Assembly: GCF_001486505.1 (NCBI RefSeq)
Contig: NZ_LN909047.1
Location: 1 to 63,893, forward strand
Length of the DNA: 63,893 nucleotides
Direction of reading: 5' to 3'
DNA from: Paenibacillus rubinfantis
GTDB lineage: Bacteria; Bacillota; Bacilli; Paenibacillales; Paenibacillaceae
In this document: positions 18,210-25,240 of the stretch, piece after piece
Layout: every line of letters begins with the position of its first letter
Position numbering within the stretch: the first letter of the stretch is position 1
Notes under the pieces: generated by a model
What the model saw: only the letters and a program-made list of their open reading frames with translations
Database searches by the model: none
What the model was told of the DNA's origin: nothing
Program-made: the position numbers and the translations under genes

Positions 18210-18962
18210 ATGGAGGAACAAGAATGGATCGGCGGCAAGCATTCGCTGCTGGAAGCGTTGCATGCCGGCCGTACGATCAATAAAATATGGGTGGCCGAAG
18301 GCGCCCAAAAGCATTTGACTCAGCCGATCGTGGCTGAGGCCAAAAAACACGGCATCGTCGTGCAATTTGTGGACAAGCGCAAGCTGGACCAAATGGCGCC
18401 CGGCTTGCAGCATCAAGGCGTGGTTGCCCAGGTCGCCCCTTATGCTTACGCCGAGGTGGAGGATTTGCTCGCCCGTGCGCAGGAACGCGGGGAAGCGCCA
18501 TTTTTACTGATTTTGGACGAGATTGAGGATCCGCATAATCTCGGTTCGATTCTGCGGACGGCCGAATGTACGGGGGCACATGGCGTGATTATTCCCAAAC
18601 GCCGCTCTGCTGCCGTAACGGCCACCGTGTCTAAAACCTCCGCCGGAGCTGTGGAATACGTTCCTGTCGCCCGGGTGACCAACCTCGTCCAGACGATGGA
18701 GCAATTGAAGGAAGCGGGCGTATGGATCGTTGGTACAGACGTTGGCGCAAAGGAAGAGATGTATCGCAGCGGCAATGTGCTTACCGGACCGGTAGCGATC
18801 GTCATCGGCAATGAGAATAAAGGCATGGGCCGCCTCGTACGGGAGACGTGCGATGTCCTGGTGAAGCTCCCGATGAACGGCCGGCTGAATTCTCTAAACG
18901 CCTCCGTCGCAGCTGGAGTCATTATGTATGAAGTACTGCGCAGACGACGCGCTGAAGGATAA
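18210..18962 (+). CDS. rlmB: 23S rRNA 2'-O-ribose methyltransferase (RlmB/TrmH family)
   Basis: This SPOUT-class methyltransferase is predicted to methylate a ribose in 23S rRNA (Gm2251 in E. coli numbering) using S-adenosylmethionine. The 250-aa product has an N-terminal substrate-binding domain (1-75). The SpoU motifs follow: DEIEDPHNLGSILRTAE (motif 1), VIGNENKGM (motif 2) and LPMNGRLNSLNASVA (motif 3), which form the trefoil knot. ATG 18210 follows AGGAGG. It lies in the cysS-mrnC-rlmB-yacP run. Confidence 0.93.
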   Translation: MEEQEWIGGKHSLLEALHAGRTINKIWVAEGAQKHLTQPIVAEAKKHGIVVQFVDKRKLDQMAPGLQHQGVVAQVAPYAYAEVEDLLARAQERGEAPFLLILDEIEDPHNLGSILRTAECTGAHGVIIPKRRSAAVTATVSKTSAGAVEYVPVARVTNLVQTMEQLKEAGVWIVGTDVGAKEEMYRSGNVLTGPVAIVIGNENKGMGRLVRETCDVLVKLPMNGRLNSLNASVAAGVIMYEVLRRRRAEG

Positions 18963-18967
18963 AGGCC

Positions 18968-19489
18968 ATGCGCGATTTGCGCGATGTGCTATTAGTTGAC
19001 GGGTACAATATGATCGGCGGGTGGCCCGAGCTGGCTGAATTGTCGAGAGACGATTTGCAAGCCGCTCGGGACAGGCTGCTTGAACGGCTTGCCGATTATC
19101 AGGCTTTTTCCGGGAGAAAGGTCATCGTCGTCTTTGATGCTTACCGGGTTCCGGGGCTGGGGAAAGCCTATTCGCAAAACAAGGTGGAGATGGTGTTCAC
19201 CAAGGAGAAGGAAACGGCGGACGAATGCATCGAACGACTGGTAGGCGAGTTGAGTCATCGGCGGCGGCAGATTTACGTTGCGACTAGCGATATGGTGGAG
19301 CAGCACGTGATTTTTGGGCAAGGGGCTTTGCGAGTATCGGCACGGGAGCTCTTGATCCAAGTGGAGCAGAGCGAGAAGGAGATCCAGGCCAAAATCGCTG
19401 AGCGCAGCGCCAAATCCAGCCGCAATACACTGGATACCAAATTGAGTCCGGAGCAGCGTCAGCTGTTTGAGCGATGGCGTAGGGAATGA
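18968..19489 (+). CDS. rae1: NYN/PIN-like ribosome-associated endonuclease (YacP/Rae1)
   Basis: This is a YacP family protein; the B. subtilis member Rae1 cleaves mRNA inside the ribosomal A site. The 173-aa product has the NYN signature LLVDGYNMIGGWPEL with acidic residues, FDAYRVPG, ETADECIERLV and YVATSDMVEQ. A charged C-terminal helix follows. The start is ATG 18968, 5 nt after rlmB, with AAGGATAAAGG upstream overlapping the rlmB stop. It is the last gene before the sigH promoter. Confidence 0.88.
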   Translation: MRDLRDVLLVDGYNMIGGWPELAELSRDDLQAARDRLLERLADYQAFSGRKVIVVFDAYRVPGLGKAYSQNKVEMVFTKEKETADECIERLVGELSHRRRQIYVATSDMVEQHVIFGQGALRVSARELLIQVEQSEKEIQAKIAERSAKSSRNTLDTKLSPEQRQLFERWRRE

Positions 19490-19562
19490 AAGGGTATTCT
19501 CAAGTTCTGCTACCAAATGCCCTTGACAAAGTTCGACTTTACATCTTTTGGTACTTTTACGG

Positions 19563-19592
19563 TTGACGCTAATATGCACCTTCATATATACT
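19563..19592 (+). promoter_or_regulatory. Promoter of sigH
   Basis: TTGACG (19563-19568) and TATACT (19587-19592) are spaced 18 bp. A further TTGACA at 19523 has no good -10 partner. This sigma-A-type promoter lies 60 bp before the start codon. Confidence 0.7.
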
Positions 19593-19651
19593 GTTCGTAT
19601 TACTTGAATGAGTGACGGGGAACCGTGCGTTGCGGGCCGGAGGGATTTGTG

Positions 19652-20302
19652 GTGAGTGTCAAACTCGAAACATGGGTAAGGTTTGACTATGAGATCCAAA
19701 GTGACGAAGACATTGTCGAGGCGGTTCGGGAAGGCGACAGTGAAGCATTGGAGTACTTGATTAACAAGTACCGGAGCTTCGTGCGCGCCAAGGCTAGGTC
19801 TTATTTTCTCATCGGCGCCGATCGCGAAGACATCATCCAGGAAGGCATGATCGGACTCTACAAATCGATCCGGGACTTTCGGGGGGACAAGCTCGCTTCG
19901 TTTAAAGCGTTTGCGGAGTTGTGCATTACACGACAGATTATCACTGCGATTAAAACGGCAACGAGGCAGAAGCATATTCCGCTGAATTCGTACGTTTCCT
20001 TGGACAAGCCGATCTACGATGAAGAATCGGACCGGACGCTGCTTGATGTCATCTGTGGCTCTCAGGTGAGTGACCCGGAAGAATTGATCATCAACCAGGA
20101 GGAGTTTACCGGCCTGGAGGACAAGATGTCCGAAATTCTCAGCGACTTGGAGCGCAAGGTGCTGATGTTGTATTTGGACGGGAGGTCCTATCAGGAGATC
20201 GCCGTGGATCTGAATCGCCACGTCAAGTCGATCGACAACGCTCTGCAGCGCGTGAAGCGCAAGCTGGAACGTTACCTGGAAGTACGCGACGGCTGTATTT
20301 GA
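19652..20302 (+). CDS. sigH: RNA polymerase sigma-H factor
   Basis: Sigma-H drives early stationary-phase and sporulation-entry genes. The 216-aa product is close to B. subtilis SigH: region 2 reads YRSFVRAKARSYFLIGADREDIIQEGMIGLYKSIRDF, then RQKHIPLNSYVSLDKPI. Region 4 ends in the helix-turn-helix RSYQEIAVDLNRHVKSIDNALQRVKRKLE. I choose GTG 19652 (7-8 nt after CCGGAGGG); GTG 19649 is the alternative. It is followed by a strong terminator and then the rpmG-secE-nusG unit, the usual Bacillales order. Confidence 0.96.
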   Translation: MSVKLETWVRFDYEIQSDEDIVEAVREGDSEALEYLINKYRSFVRAKARSYFLIGADREDIIQEGMIGLYKSIRDFRGDKLASFKAFAELCITRQIITAIKTATRQKHIPLNSYVSLDKPIYDEESDRTLLDVICGSQVSDPEELIINQEEFTGLEDKMSEILSDLERKVLMLYLDGRSYQEIAVDLNRHVKSIDNALQRVKRKLERYLEVRDGCI

Positions 20303-20347
20303 ACTTATTCTTATGAACGAAGTACTACTACATAAACAAGTAGACCC

Positions 20348-20378
20348 AAGGGTTCCTGTTGCAGGAAGCCCTTTTTTT
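20348..20378 (+). terminator. Terminator after sigH
   Basis: The hairpin GGGTTCCTG-TTG-CAGGAAGCCC is followed by seven T. From here to the rpmG promoter at 20564 I see no gene or recognised motif. Confidence 0.9.
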
Positions 20379-20563
20379 ACCACAGTCCTTCGGGTCACAG
20401 AGGTCTCGCCGGGCTCGAAATTCCATGCATTCGCTTGCCAAATCTGGCTTCTTCTCAACCGCTTCTCCGCAGCGTCTCTCCTATAGAATTCTCTCTCAAG
20501 GGTTTATCTTCCAAATTCGTGAGCTATACTATAAATAATCGAAGAGGTTAGCTTGATGTCTCG

Positions 20564-20592
20564 TTGACACGGGTAATGCCATGTGATAAAGT
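20564..20592 (+). promoter_or_regulatory. Promoter of rpmG-secE-nusG
   Basis: TTGACA (20564-20569) and TAAAGT (20587-20592) are separated by 17 bp. Transcription would begin about 100 nt before rpmG. Confidence 0.75.
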
Positions 20593-20700
20593 GTTTTAGG
20601 TAGGCCTAATTTTGTGTTTCCCTTTTTTAGGTGGCAAACATTTGATTTTAGGTCAATATAGAGACAGCTCATTTTAGAATGTCTTCGGGAGGTGCACATC

Positions 20701-20850
20701 ATGCGGGTAATAATTACGTTGGCTTGTACGAATTGCAAACAAAGAAACTACACGACAACGAAAAACAAGCGTAACCACCCCGACCGCATGGAGATGAAGA
20801 AGTATTGCAAGTTCTGTAACGAGCAAGTTCCTCATCGCGAAACCAGATAG
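20701..20850 (+). CDS. rpmG: 50S ribosomal protein L33
   Basis: This 49-aa large-subunit protein reads [21 protein letters not shown] and ends QVPHRETR. Two CxxC pairs (CTNC and CKFC) make it the zinc-binding form of L33. GGGAGGTG lies 9 nt before the ATG. Its position directly before secE is conserved in Bacillales. Many such genomes also carry a zinc-free copy elsewhere. Confidence 0.96.
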   Translation: MRVIITLACTNCKQRNYTTTKNKRNHPDRMEMKKYCKFCNEQVPHRETR

Positions 20851-20871
20851 TCTTTGGAGGTGTAGTCGCGC

Positions 20872-21063
20872 ATGAAACGTAGTTTCAAGTCGTTGTTTTC
20901 TTTTTTCTCTGAGAGCTGGGCTGAGCTTAAAAAGGTTCGCTGGCCTAATCGTAAAGAGCTGACTAATTATACGCTGATTGTGCTCGGTACAATTACCGTT
21001 GTCGCGATTTATTTTTGGGTTCTGGACATCGGCATCTCTGCTGTGATCGAAGCGATAATTTAA
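20872..21063 (+). CDS. secE: Preprotein translocase subunit SecE
   Basis: SecE clamps SecY in the SecYEG channel. The 63-aa product is the short single-spanning form typical of Firmicutes. An amphipathic segment, FFSESWAELKKVRWPNRKEL (with the conserved KKVxWP motif), is followed by one membrane helix (about 33-60). TTGGAGGTG precedes ATG 20872. It lies 21 nt after rpmG and 23 nt before nusG. Confidence 0.95.
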   Translation: MKRSFKSLFSFFSESWAELKKVRWPNRKELTNYTLIVLGTITVVAIYFWVLDIGISAVIEAII

Positions 21064-21086
21064 GAAGGGTCCCTAGGTGGCTTGAT

Positions 21087-21620
21087 ATGGAAAAAAGATG
21101 GTACGTCGTTCATACCTACTCCGGGTATGAGAACAAAGTCAAAGCCAATTTGGAAAAACGCGTCGAGTCCATGGGCATGGAAGACAAGATATTCCGCGTT
21201 CTTGTTCCGATGGAAGAAGAAGTGGTGAACAAAGACGGTAAGAAGAAGACCGTCATGCGTAAAGTTTACCCCGGTTACGTCTTGGTGGAAATGATCCAAA
21301 CCGACGACTCTTGGTATGTTGTTCGCAACACGCCGGGGGTCACCGGGTTTGTTGGCTCTACGGGTTCCGGTTCCAAGCCTACGCCACTGCTCCCTGAAGA
21401 AGTGGATCAGATTTTGGCGCATATGGGCATGGAGGAACCGAAACCGGTCATCGAATTTGAGCTCAAAGAGTCCGTGCGCATCAAGGTTGGTCCGTTTGCC
21501 AATTTTGTTGGCTCGGTCGAGGAAATTCTGACCGACAAGAGCAAGGTCAAGGTTCACGTCAACATGTTTGGGCGAGAAACCCCACTCGAGCTGGATTACA
21601 CTCAGGTGGAGAAGATATAA
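21087..21620 (+). CDS. nusG: Transcription factor NusG
   Basis: NusG binds RNA polymerase and modulates pausing and termination. The 177-aa product has the NGN domain (RWYVVHTYSGYENKVKANL, PGYVLVEM, WYVVRNTPGVTGFVG) and a C-terminal KOW domain (VRIKVGPFANFVGSVEEI). ATG 21087 (MEKRWYVV) matches the family start and follows TAGGTGG. The frame is open further upstream but overlaps secE and is not needed. Confidence 0.96.
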   Translation: MEKRWYVVHTYSGYENKVKANLEKRVESMGMEDKIFRVLVPMEEEVVNKDGKKKTVMRKVYPGYVLVEMIQTDDSWYVVRNTPGVTGFVGSTGSGSKPTPLLPEEVDQILAHMGMEEPKPVIEFELKESVRIKVGPFANFVGSVEEILTDKSKVKVHVNMFGRETPLELDYTQVEKI

Positions 21621-21654
21621 CTAAGGGCTTCTAAAGGTTTCTTAGGGTTTCAAA

Positions 21655-21683
21655 GTGGGAGGGACTTCGGTTCCGTCTACCAC
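21655..21683 (+). promoter_or_regulatory. Candidate L1-binding mRNA site upstream of rplK
   Basis: The hairpin GTGGGAGGGA...TCTACCAC resembles the L1-binding region of 23S rRNA (GUGGGAG strand). It lies 24 nt before rplK. L1 is known to repress its own L11-L1 operon through such a mimic. Confidence 0.65.
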
Positions 21684-21707
21684 TATTAGGGCAAGGAGGT
21701 GTTTTAC

Positions 21708-22133
21708 ATGGCGAAAAAAGTTATCAAAGTGGTAAAACTGCAAATTCCTGCGGGTAAAGCGAACCCTGCACCACCGGTAGGTCCGGCGTTGGGTCAAGCG
21801 GGTGTCAACATCATGGCATTCTGTAAGGAATTTAACGCACGTACCGCTGATCAAGCAGGTTTGATCATCCCGGTTGAAATTTCGGTGTTTGAAGATCGTT
21901 CTTTTACGTTCATCACCAAAACTCCTCCGGCAGCCGTTCTGCTTCGCGTTGCAGCGAAGATCGAGAAAGGTTCCGGCGAACCGAACAAGAAAAAAGTAGC
22001 TACCGTGAAGCGCGACACTGTTCGTCAAATCGCGGAGCAAAAAATGCCTGACCTGAACGCAGCATCCGTTGAAGCGGCTATGCGCATGGTTGAAGGTACT
22101 GCTCGCAGTATGGGCATCACGATTCAAGACTAA
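21708..22133 (+). CDS. rplK: 50S ribosomal protein L11
   Basis: L11 builds the GTPase-associated centre with 23S rRNA and takes part in the stringent response. The 141-aa product reads [38 protein letters not shown], with the proline-rich thiostrepton-region helix intact. It ends [20 protein letters not shown] 21708 is chosen after AAGGAGGTG; upstream codons in frame belong to the ribosome-binding region. It is paired with rplA, and an L1-like site lies before each of the two genes. Confidence 0.97.
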   Translation: MAKKVIKVVKLQIPAGKANPAPPVGPALGQAGVNIMAFCKEFNARTADQAGLIIPVEISVFEDRSFTFITKTPPAAVLLRVAAKIEKGSGEPNKKKVATVKRDTVRQIAEQKMPDLNAASVEAAMRMVEGTARSMGITIQD

Positions 22134-22145
22134 TCTTGGATCCTC

Positions 22146-22196
22146 GGATGGAGATGAACCTCCATCCTCAGTGGGAGGAATTTCCGCTAATACCAC
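22146..22196 (+). promoter_or_regulatory. Hairpin and second L1-type site between rplK and rplA
   Basis: GGATGGAG-ATGAAC-CTCCATCC (22146-22167) forms a perfect 8-bp stem without a T run. Directly after it, GTGGGAGGAA...TAATACCAC (22171-22196) repeats the L1-site pattern seen at 21655. It ends just before the rplA ribosome binding site, so bound L1 could block translation. Confidence 0.6.
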
Positions 22197-22212
22197 ATAG
22201 GAGGACGAATTC

Positions 22213-22905
22213 ATGGCTAAACACGGTAAGAAATACCTGGAAGCCGCTAAGCTGATTGACAGCGAAGCGACATATGAGCCTTCGGAAGCCGTTGAACTGG
22301 TGAAGAAGGCGGCGACTGCGAAATTCGACGAAACCGTTGAAGCTGCAGTTCGTTTGGGCGTAGACCCTCGTAAACAAGACCAAGCCGTTCGTGGTGTCGT
22401 TGTTCTGCCGCATGGCACGGGCAAAACCCAACGCGTATTGGTGTTCGCTAAAGGCGAAAAAGCAAAGGAAGCGGAAGCAGCCGGAGCGGACTTCGTCGGC
22501 GATCAAGACATGATCAACAAAATCCAACAAGGCTGGTTCGAGTTCGATGTCTGCGTAGCTACACCGGACATGATGAGCGAAGTTGGTAAACTCGGTCGTC
22601 TGCTCGGCGGTAAAGGCCTTATGCCTAACCCGAAAGCGGGCACGGTTACGTTTGACGTAGCTAAAGCCGTTCAAGAAATCAAAGCCGGTAAAATCGAGTA
22701 TCGTTTGGATAAAGCAGGTCAAATCCATGCGCCGATCGGTAAAGTATCGTTTACTTCCGATCAATTGAATGAGAACCTCAAAGCTCTCATCGACGCATTG
22801 AACCGGGCTAAACCGGCCGCTGCCAAAGGCGTTTACTTGAAGAATATCGCGATTTCTTCGACCATGGGCCCAAGCGCTCGCGTGAATACGGCTGTTTACA
22901 GATAA
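22213..22905 (+). CDS. rplA: 50S ribosomal protein L1
   Basis: L1 forms the mobile stalk by the E site and represses its own operon by binding mRNA. The 230-aa product has the family signature [27 protein letters not shown] at the start. The two-domain fold continues with [20 protein letters not shown] and [22 protein letters not shown] 22213 follows ATAGGAGGAC. The length is normal. Confidence 0.97.
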   Translation: MAKHGKKYLEAAKLIDSEATYEPSEAVELVKKAATAKFDETVEAAVRLGVDPRKQDQAVRGVVVLPHGTGKTQRVLVFAKGEKAKEAEAAGADFVGDQDMINKIQQGWFEFDVCVATPDMMSEVGKLGRLLGGKGLMPNPKAGTVTFDVAKAVQEIKAGKIEYRLDKAGQIHAPIGKVSFTSDQLNENLKALIDALNRAKPAAAKGVYLKNIAISSTMGPSARVNTAVYR

Positions 22906-22932
22906 TACCTTCCGCTCATTGCGGATCAGGGA

Positions 22933-22962
22933 TTGACACCAGGGGATGCCCCTTGGTATACT
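22933..22962 (+). promoter_or_regulatory. Promoter of rplJ-rplL
   Basis: TTGACA (22933-22938) and TATACT (22957-22962) are spaced 18 bp. It drives the long leader before rplJ. Confidence 0.8.
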
Positions 22963-23003
22963 GAAACAGTTGTTTTGATGTGAGACTTAAATAAGAATAT
23001 GCT

Positions 23004-23130
23004 TACCGTAGACAGTAGGTGCCGCAAGGCTTAATTCCCTACCGAGGTGTTGTGATAGAACGTCAATGCATGCAGCGTTGCTGTGTACAGATGATCCGTC
23101 AAGCCTTCGTGATTCTGCGGAGGCTTTTTT
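23004..23130 (+). ncRNA. L10-type ribosomal leader with attenuator
   Basis: The leader contains CGTAGACAGTAGGTGC and the pairing CCTACCGAGGTG, as in L10 leaders of Firmicutes. It ends in a terminator hairpin, AGCCTTCG-TGATTCTG-CGGAGGCT plus six T (23102-23130). L10(L12)4 binding should favour termination and so balance rplJ-rplL output. I identify the family by memory of its conserved segments, not by a search. Confidence 0.8.
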
Positions 23131-23184
23131 CAATGCCTTGCGGAAGTAGCAAGAGGCTCATGAATCTAATAGGAGGTGTACAGT

Positions 23185-23688
23185 TTGGCAAACGCAAAAG
23201 TCATTCAAGCAAAACAAGAAGCCGTTGAAGTTGTAACGACGAAATTGCGCGAAAGCGCAACGACTGTTGTTGCGGACTACCGCGGACTGAATGTTGCTCA
23301 AGTTACCGAACTCCGCAAACAGCTTCGTGAAGCTGGCGTGGAATTCCAAGTGCTTAAGAACACGCTCGTTCGTCGTGCTACGGCTGCTGCGGAATTGACC
23401 GAGCTGGACGAAGTGTTGACCGGTCCTACGGCCATCGCGTTCAGTACGGAAGATGCAGTAGCTCCTGCCAAAATCTTGAGCGATTTCGCCAAGAAGAACG
23501 ATGCCCTGAAAGTGAAAGGTGGCGTGGTTGAAGGCCGTGTTGTAGGCGTCGACCAAATCAAAGCGCTGGCGGATCTTCCGTCCCGCGAAGGTCTCCTTTC
23601 GATGCTCCTCAGCGTGCTTCAAGCACCAGTGCGCAACATGGCGCTGGCTGTCAAAGCCGTTGCCGAGAAGGAAGAAGCAAGCGCGTAA
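23185..23688 (+). CDS. rplJ: 50S ribosomal protein L10
   Basis: L10 anchors the L7/L12 stalk to 23S rRNA. The 167-aa product reads [47 protein letters not shown]. It ends with the helix that binds L7/L12 dimers ([28 protein letters not shown]). The start is TTG 23185, 6 nt after AGGAGGTG; the GTG at 23176 is inside the ribosome binding site. It is preceded by an attenuator leader. Confidence 0.95.
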   Translation: MANAKVIQAKQEAVEVVTTKLRESATTVVADYRGLNVAQVTELRKQLREAGVEFQVLKNTLVRRATAAAELTELDEVLTGPTAIAFSTEDAVAPAKILSDFAKKNDALKVKGGVVEGRVVGVDQIKALADLPSREGLLSMLLSVLQAPVRNMALAVKAVAEKEEASA

Positions 23689-23756
23689 GTTAGCCTTGCG
23701 AAAGCAAGTCATCTGATTCGCAAAAAAATAAACTATTATATAATGGAGGTTCTACC

Positions 23757-24122
23757 ATGAGTAAAGAAGCAATCTTGGAAGCAATCAAAGGTATGACCGT
23801 TCTTGAACTGAACGATCTCGTTAAAGCAATCGAAGAAGAATTCGGCGTTACTGCAGCAGCTCCTGTTGTTGTAGCTGGCGGCGGCGGCGGCGGTGCAGCA
23901 GCTGAAGAGCAAACTGAATTCGACGTAATCCTGACTAACGCTGGTGCATCCAAAATCAACGTTATCAAAGTGGTTCGCGAAATCACGGGCCTCGGCTTGA
24001 AAGAAGCAAAAGACCTGGTTGACAACGCTCCAAAACCACTGAAAGAAAAAGTGGGCAAAGAAGAAGCAGACGGCGTTAAAGCTAAATTGGAAGAAGCAGG
24101 CGCAACTGTAGAAGTGAAGTAA
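23757..24122 (+). CDS. rplL: 50S ribosomal protein L7/L12
   Basis: L7/L12 is the multicopy stalk protein that recruits elongation and initiation GTPases. The 121-aa product has an N-terminal dimerisation helix pair ([30 protein letters not shown]). The flexible Ala/Gly hinge is [19 protein letters not shown], and the C-terminal factor-binding domain contains [21 protein letters not shown] 23757 follows TGGAGG. It lies 68 nt after rplJ and is followed by a terminator. Confidence 0.97.
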   Translation: MSKEAILEAIKGMTVLELNDLVKAIEEEFGVTAAAPVVVAGGGGGGAAAEEQTEFDVILTNAGASKINVIKVVREITGLGLKEAKDLVDNAPKPLKEKVGKEEADGVKAKLEEAGATVEVK

Positions 24123-24141
24123 TAGCTATTACTTCTCCTAT

Positions 24142-24176
24142 AACAAACCCCTTGAACTTGATTCAAGGGGTTTGTT
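24142..24176 (+). terminator. Terminator after rplL
   Basis: A perfect 15-bp stem (AACAAACCCCTTGAA pairing with TTCAAGGGGTTTGTT, loop CTTGA) is present with only a weak T tail. It probably ends most rplJL transcripts. Confidence 0.75.
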
Positions 24177-24267
24177 GCCTATATCCCTTACATCCTGCTG
24201 CGGGAATGGATATAATAGGGGACAAGAAAGAATGGAAGCCTAGACGTAATGGAGGAATCGAAGGAAC

Positions 24268-24867
24268 ATGGCGGATCATTACTACACAAGCCAGCCCGCT
24301 GCGGCGCATGATCGGAAAACTTGGGAAGCCTTGCTGAGAGGACAAACCTTTCGTTTTGTCAGCGATGCGGGCGTTTTTGCCAAAGGGGGCGTTGACTTCG
24401 GCAGTCGGACTTTAATTGAAGCGATGGACATCCCGGAAGGGGCTGAAGTCCTTGATGTAGGCTGCGGATATGGGCCCATCGGGCTTACGGCCGCCAAGTT
24501 GGCCGGACGGGGGCATGTGTGGATGATTGACGTGAACTCCCGTGCCGTGGAACTAGCCCAAGAGAATGCAGCGGCTAACGGCGTGAATAACGTATCCATT
24601 GTGGAAAGCGATTTGTTCTCGGCCCTAGGGGATCGGAGCTTTGATGTGGTGCTGACCAACCCGCCGATTCGCGCCGGGAAGGCCACGGTTCATGCCATCT
24701 TCGAAGGAGCTTACGAACGCTTGCGTGCAGGCGGATCGTTATGGGTGGTTATTCAGAAAAAGCAAGGTGCGCCATCGGCGAAGGAAAAGCTGGAGTCCTT
24801 ATTTTCCAGGGTGGAGGAAGTGACGAAGGATAAGGGGTACCGCATTTATAAGGCGGTAAAAGCCTGA
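24268..24867 (+). CDS. Class I SAM methyltransferase, RsmC-like
   Basis: The product resembles the small-subunit rRNA guanine-N2 methyltransferase domain of RsmC and the YbxB group placed between rplL and rpoB in Bacillales. The 199-aa sequence has motif I VLDVGCGYGPIGL (about 62-74), the acidic loop MIDVNSRAVELAQENA, and the catalytic NPPIRAGK of N-methyltransferases. The substrate is inferred, not shown. ATG 24268 follows TGGAGGAATC. Confidence 0.88.
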   Translation: MADHYYTSQPAAAHDRKTWEALLRGQTFRFVSDAGVFAKGGVDFGSRTLIEAMDIPEGAEVLDVGCGYGPIGLTAAKLAGRGHVWMIDVNSRAVELAQENAAANGVNNVSIVESDLFSALGDRSFDVVLTNPPIRAGKATVHAIFEGAYERLRAGGSLWVVIQKKQGAPSAKEKLESLFSRVEEVTKDKGYRIYKAVKA

Positions 24868-24915
24868 GTGGTATGGTGCGGAAGGTTAAGATTTAAACTA
24901 AAACCTAAGGTTGAC

Positions 24916-24945
24916 TTGACAAAACCGATATGTTATTATTATAAA
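24916..24945 (+). promoter_or_regulatory. Candidate promoter of rpoBC
   Basis: TTGACA (24916-24921) and TATAAA (24940-24945) are separated by 18 bp. Transcription from here would give a leader of about 290 nt before rpoB. Confidence 0.7.
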
Positions 24946-24954
24946 ATGTCAGCA

Positions 24955-25224
24955 TTAGGATGCCCTCGGTGGCTTTAGTTTAGTGAAATGTCAATAGTTC
25001 TACGGAAACAATGCATAAAAATGTATTGTTTTACGTATAATATGCGCATTTTGGATAAACTAATAAATACGGGGACATCAGAGCAGAAACAGACACGGAT
25101 AAATGATGCTCTTTTTTCGAAAGCATTCGATAAGGGCTTTTCTTTATTTGTGGATGAATCCGTATGGTCCTATTATAAGGGCACAAACACGGGTTCGCAA
25201 TGTATTTTTAAAGTGAGTAGACAT
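24955..25224 (+). other. Long rpoB leader with hairpins
   Basis: No convincing gene lies here. Two stems stand out. ACAATGCAT-AAAA-ATGTATTGT (25008-25029) is followed by TTTT. A weaker AGAGCA...TGCTCT stem (25080-25112) is followed by a T run that could act as an attenuator. An 81-codon frame (24988-25233) overlaps the rpoB start; it lacks a proper ribosome binding site and resembles no protein I know. Confidence 0.45.
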
Positions 25225-25240
25225 GAGGGGTGAGTTTAAG

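Noticed and set aside
24988..25233. 81-codon frame before rpoB
   Set aside because: No good ribosome binding site, overlaps the rpoB start region and leader hairpins, and looks unlike a protein.
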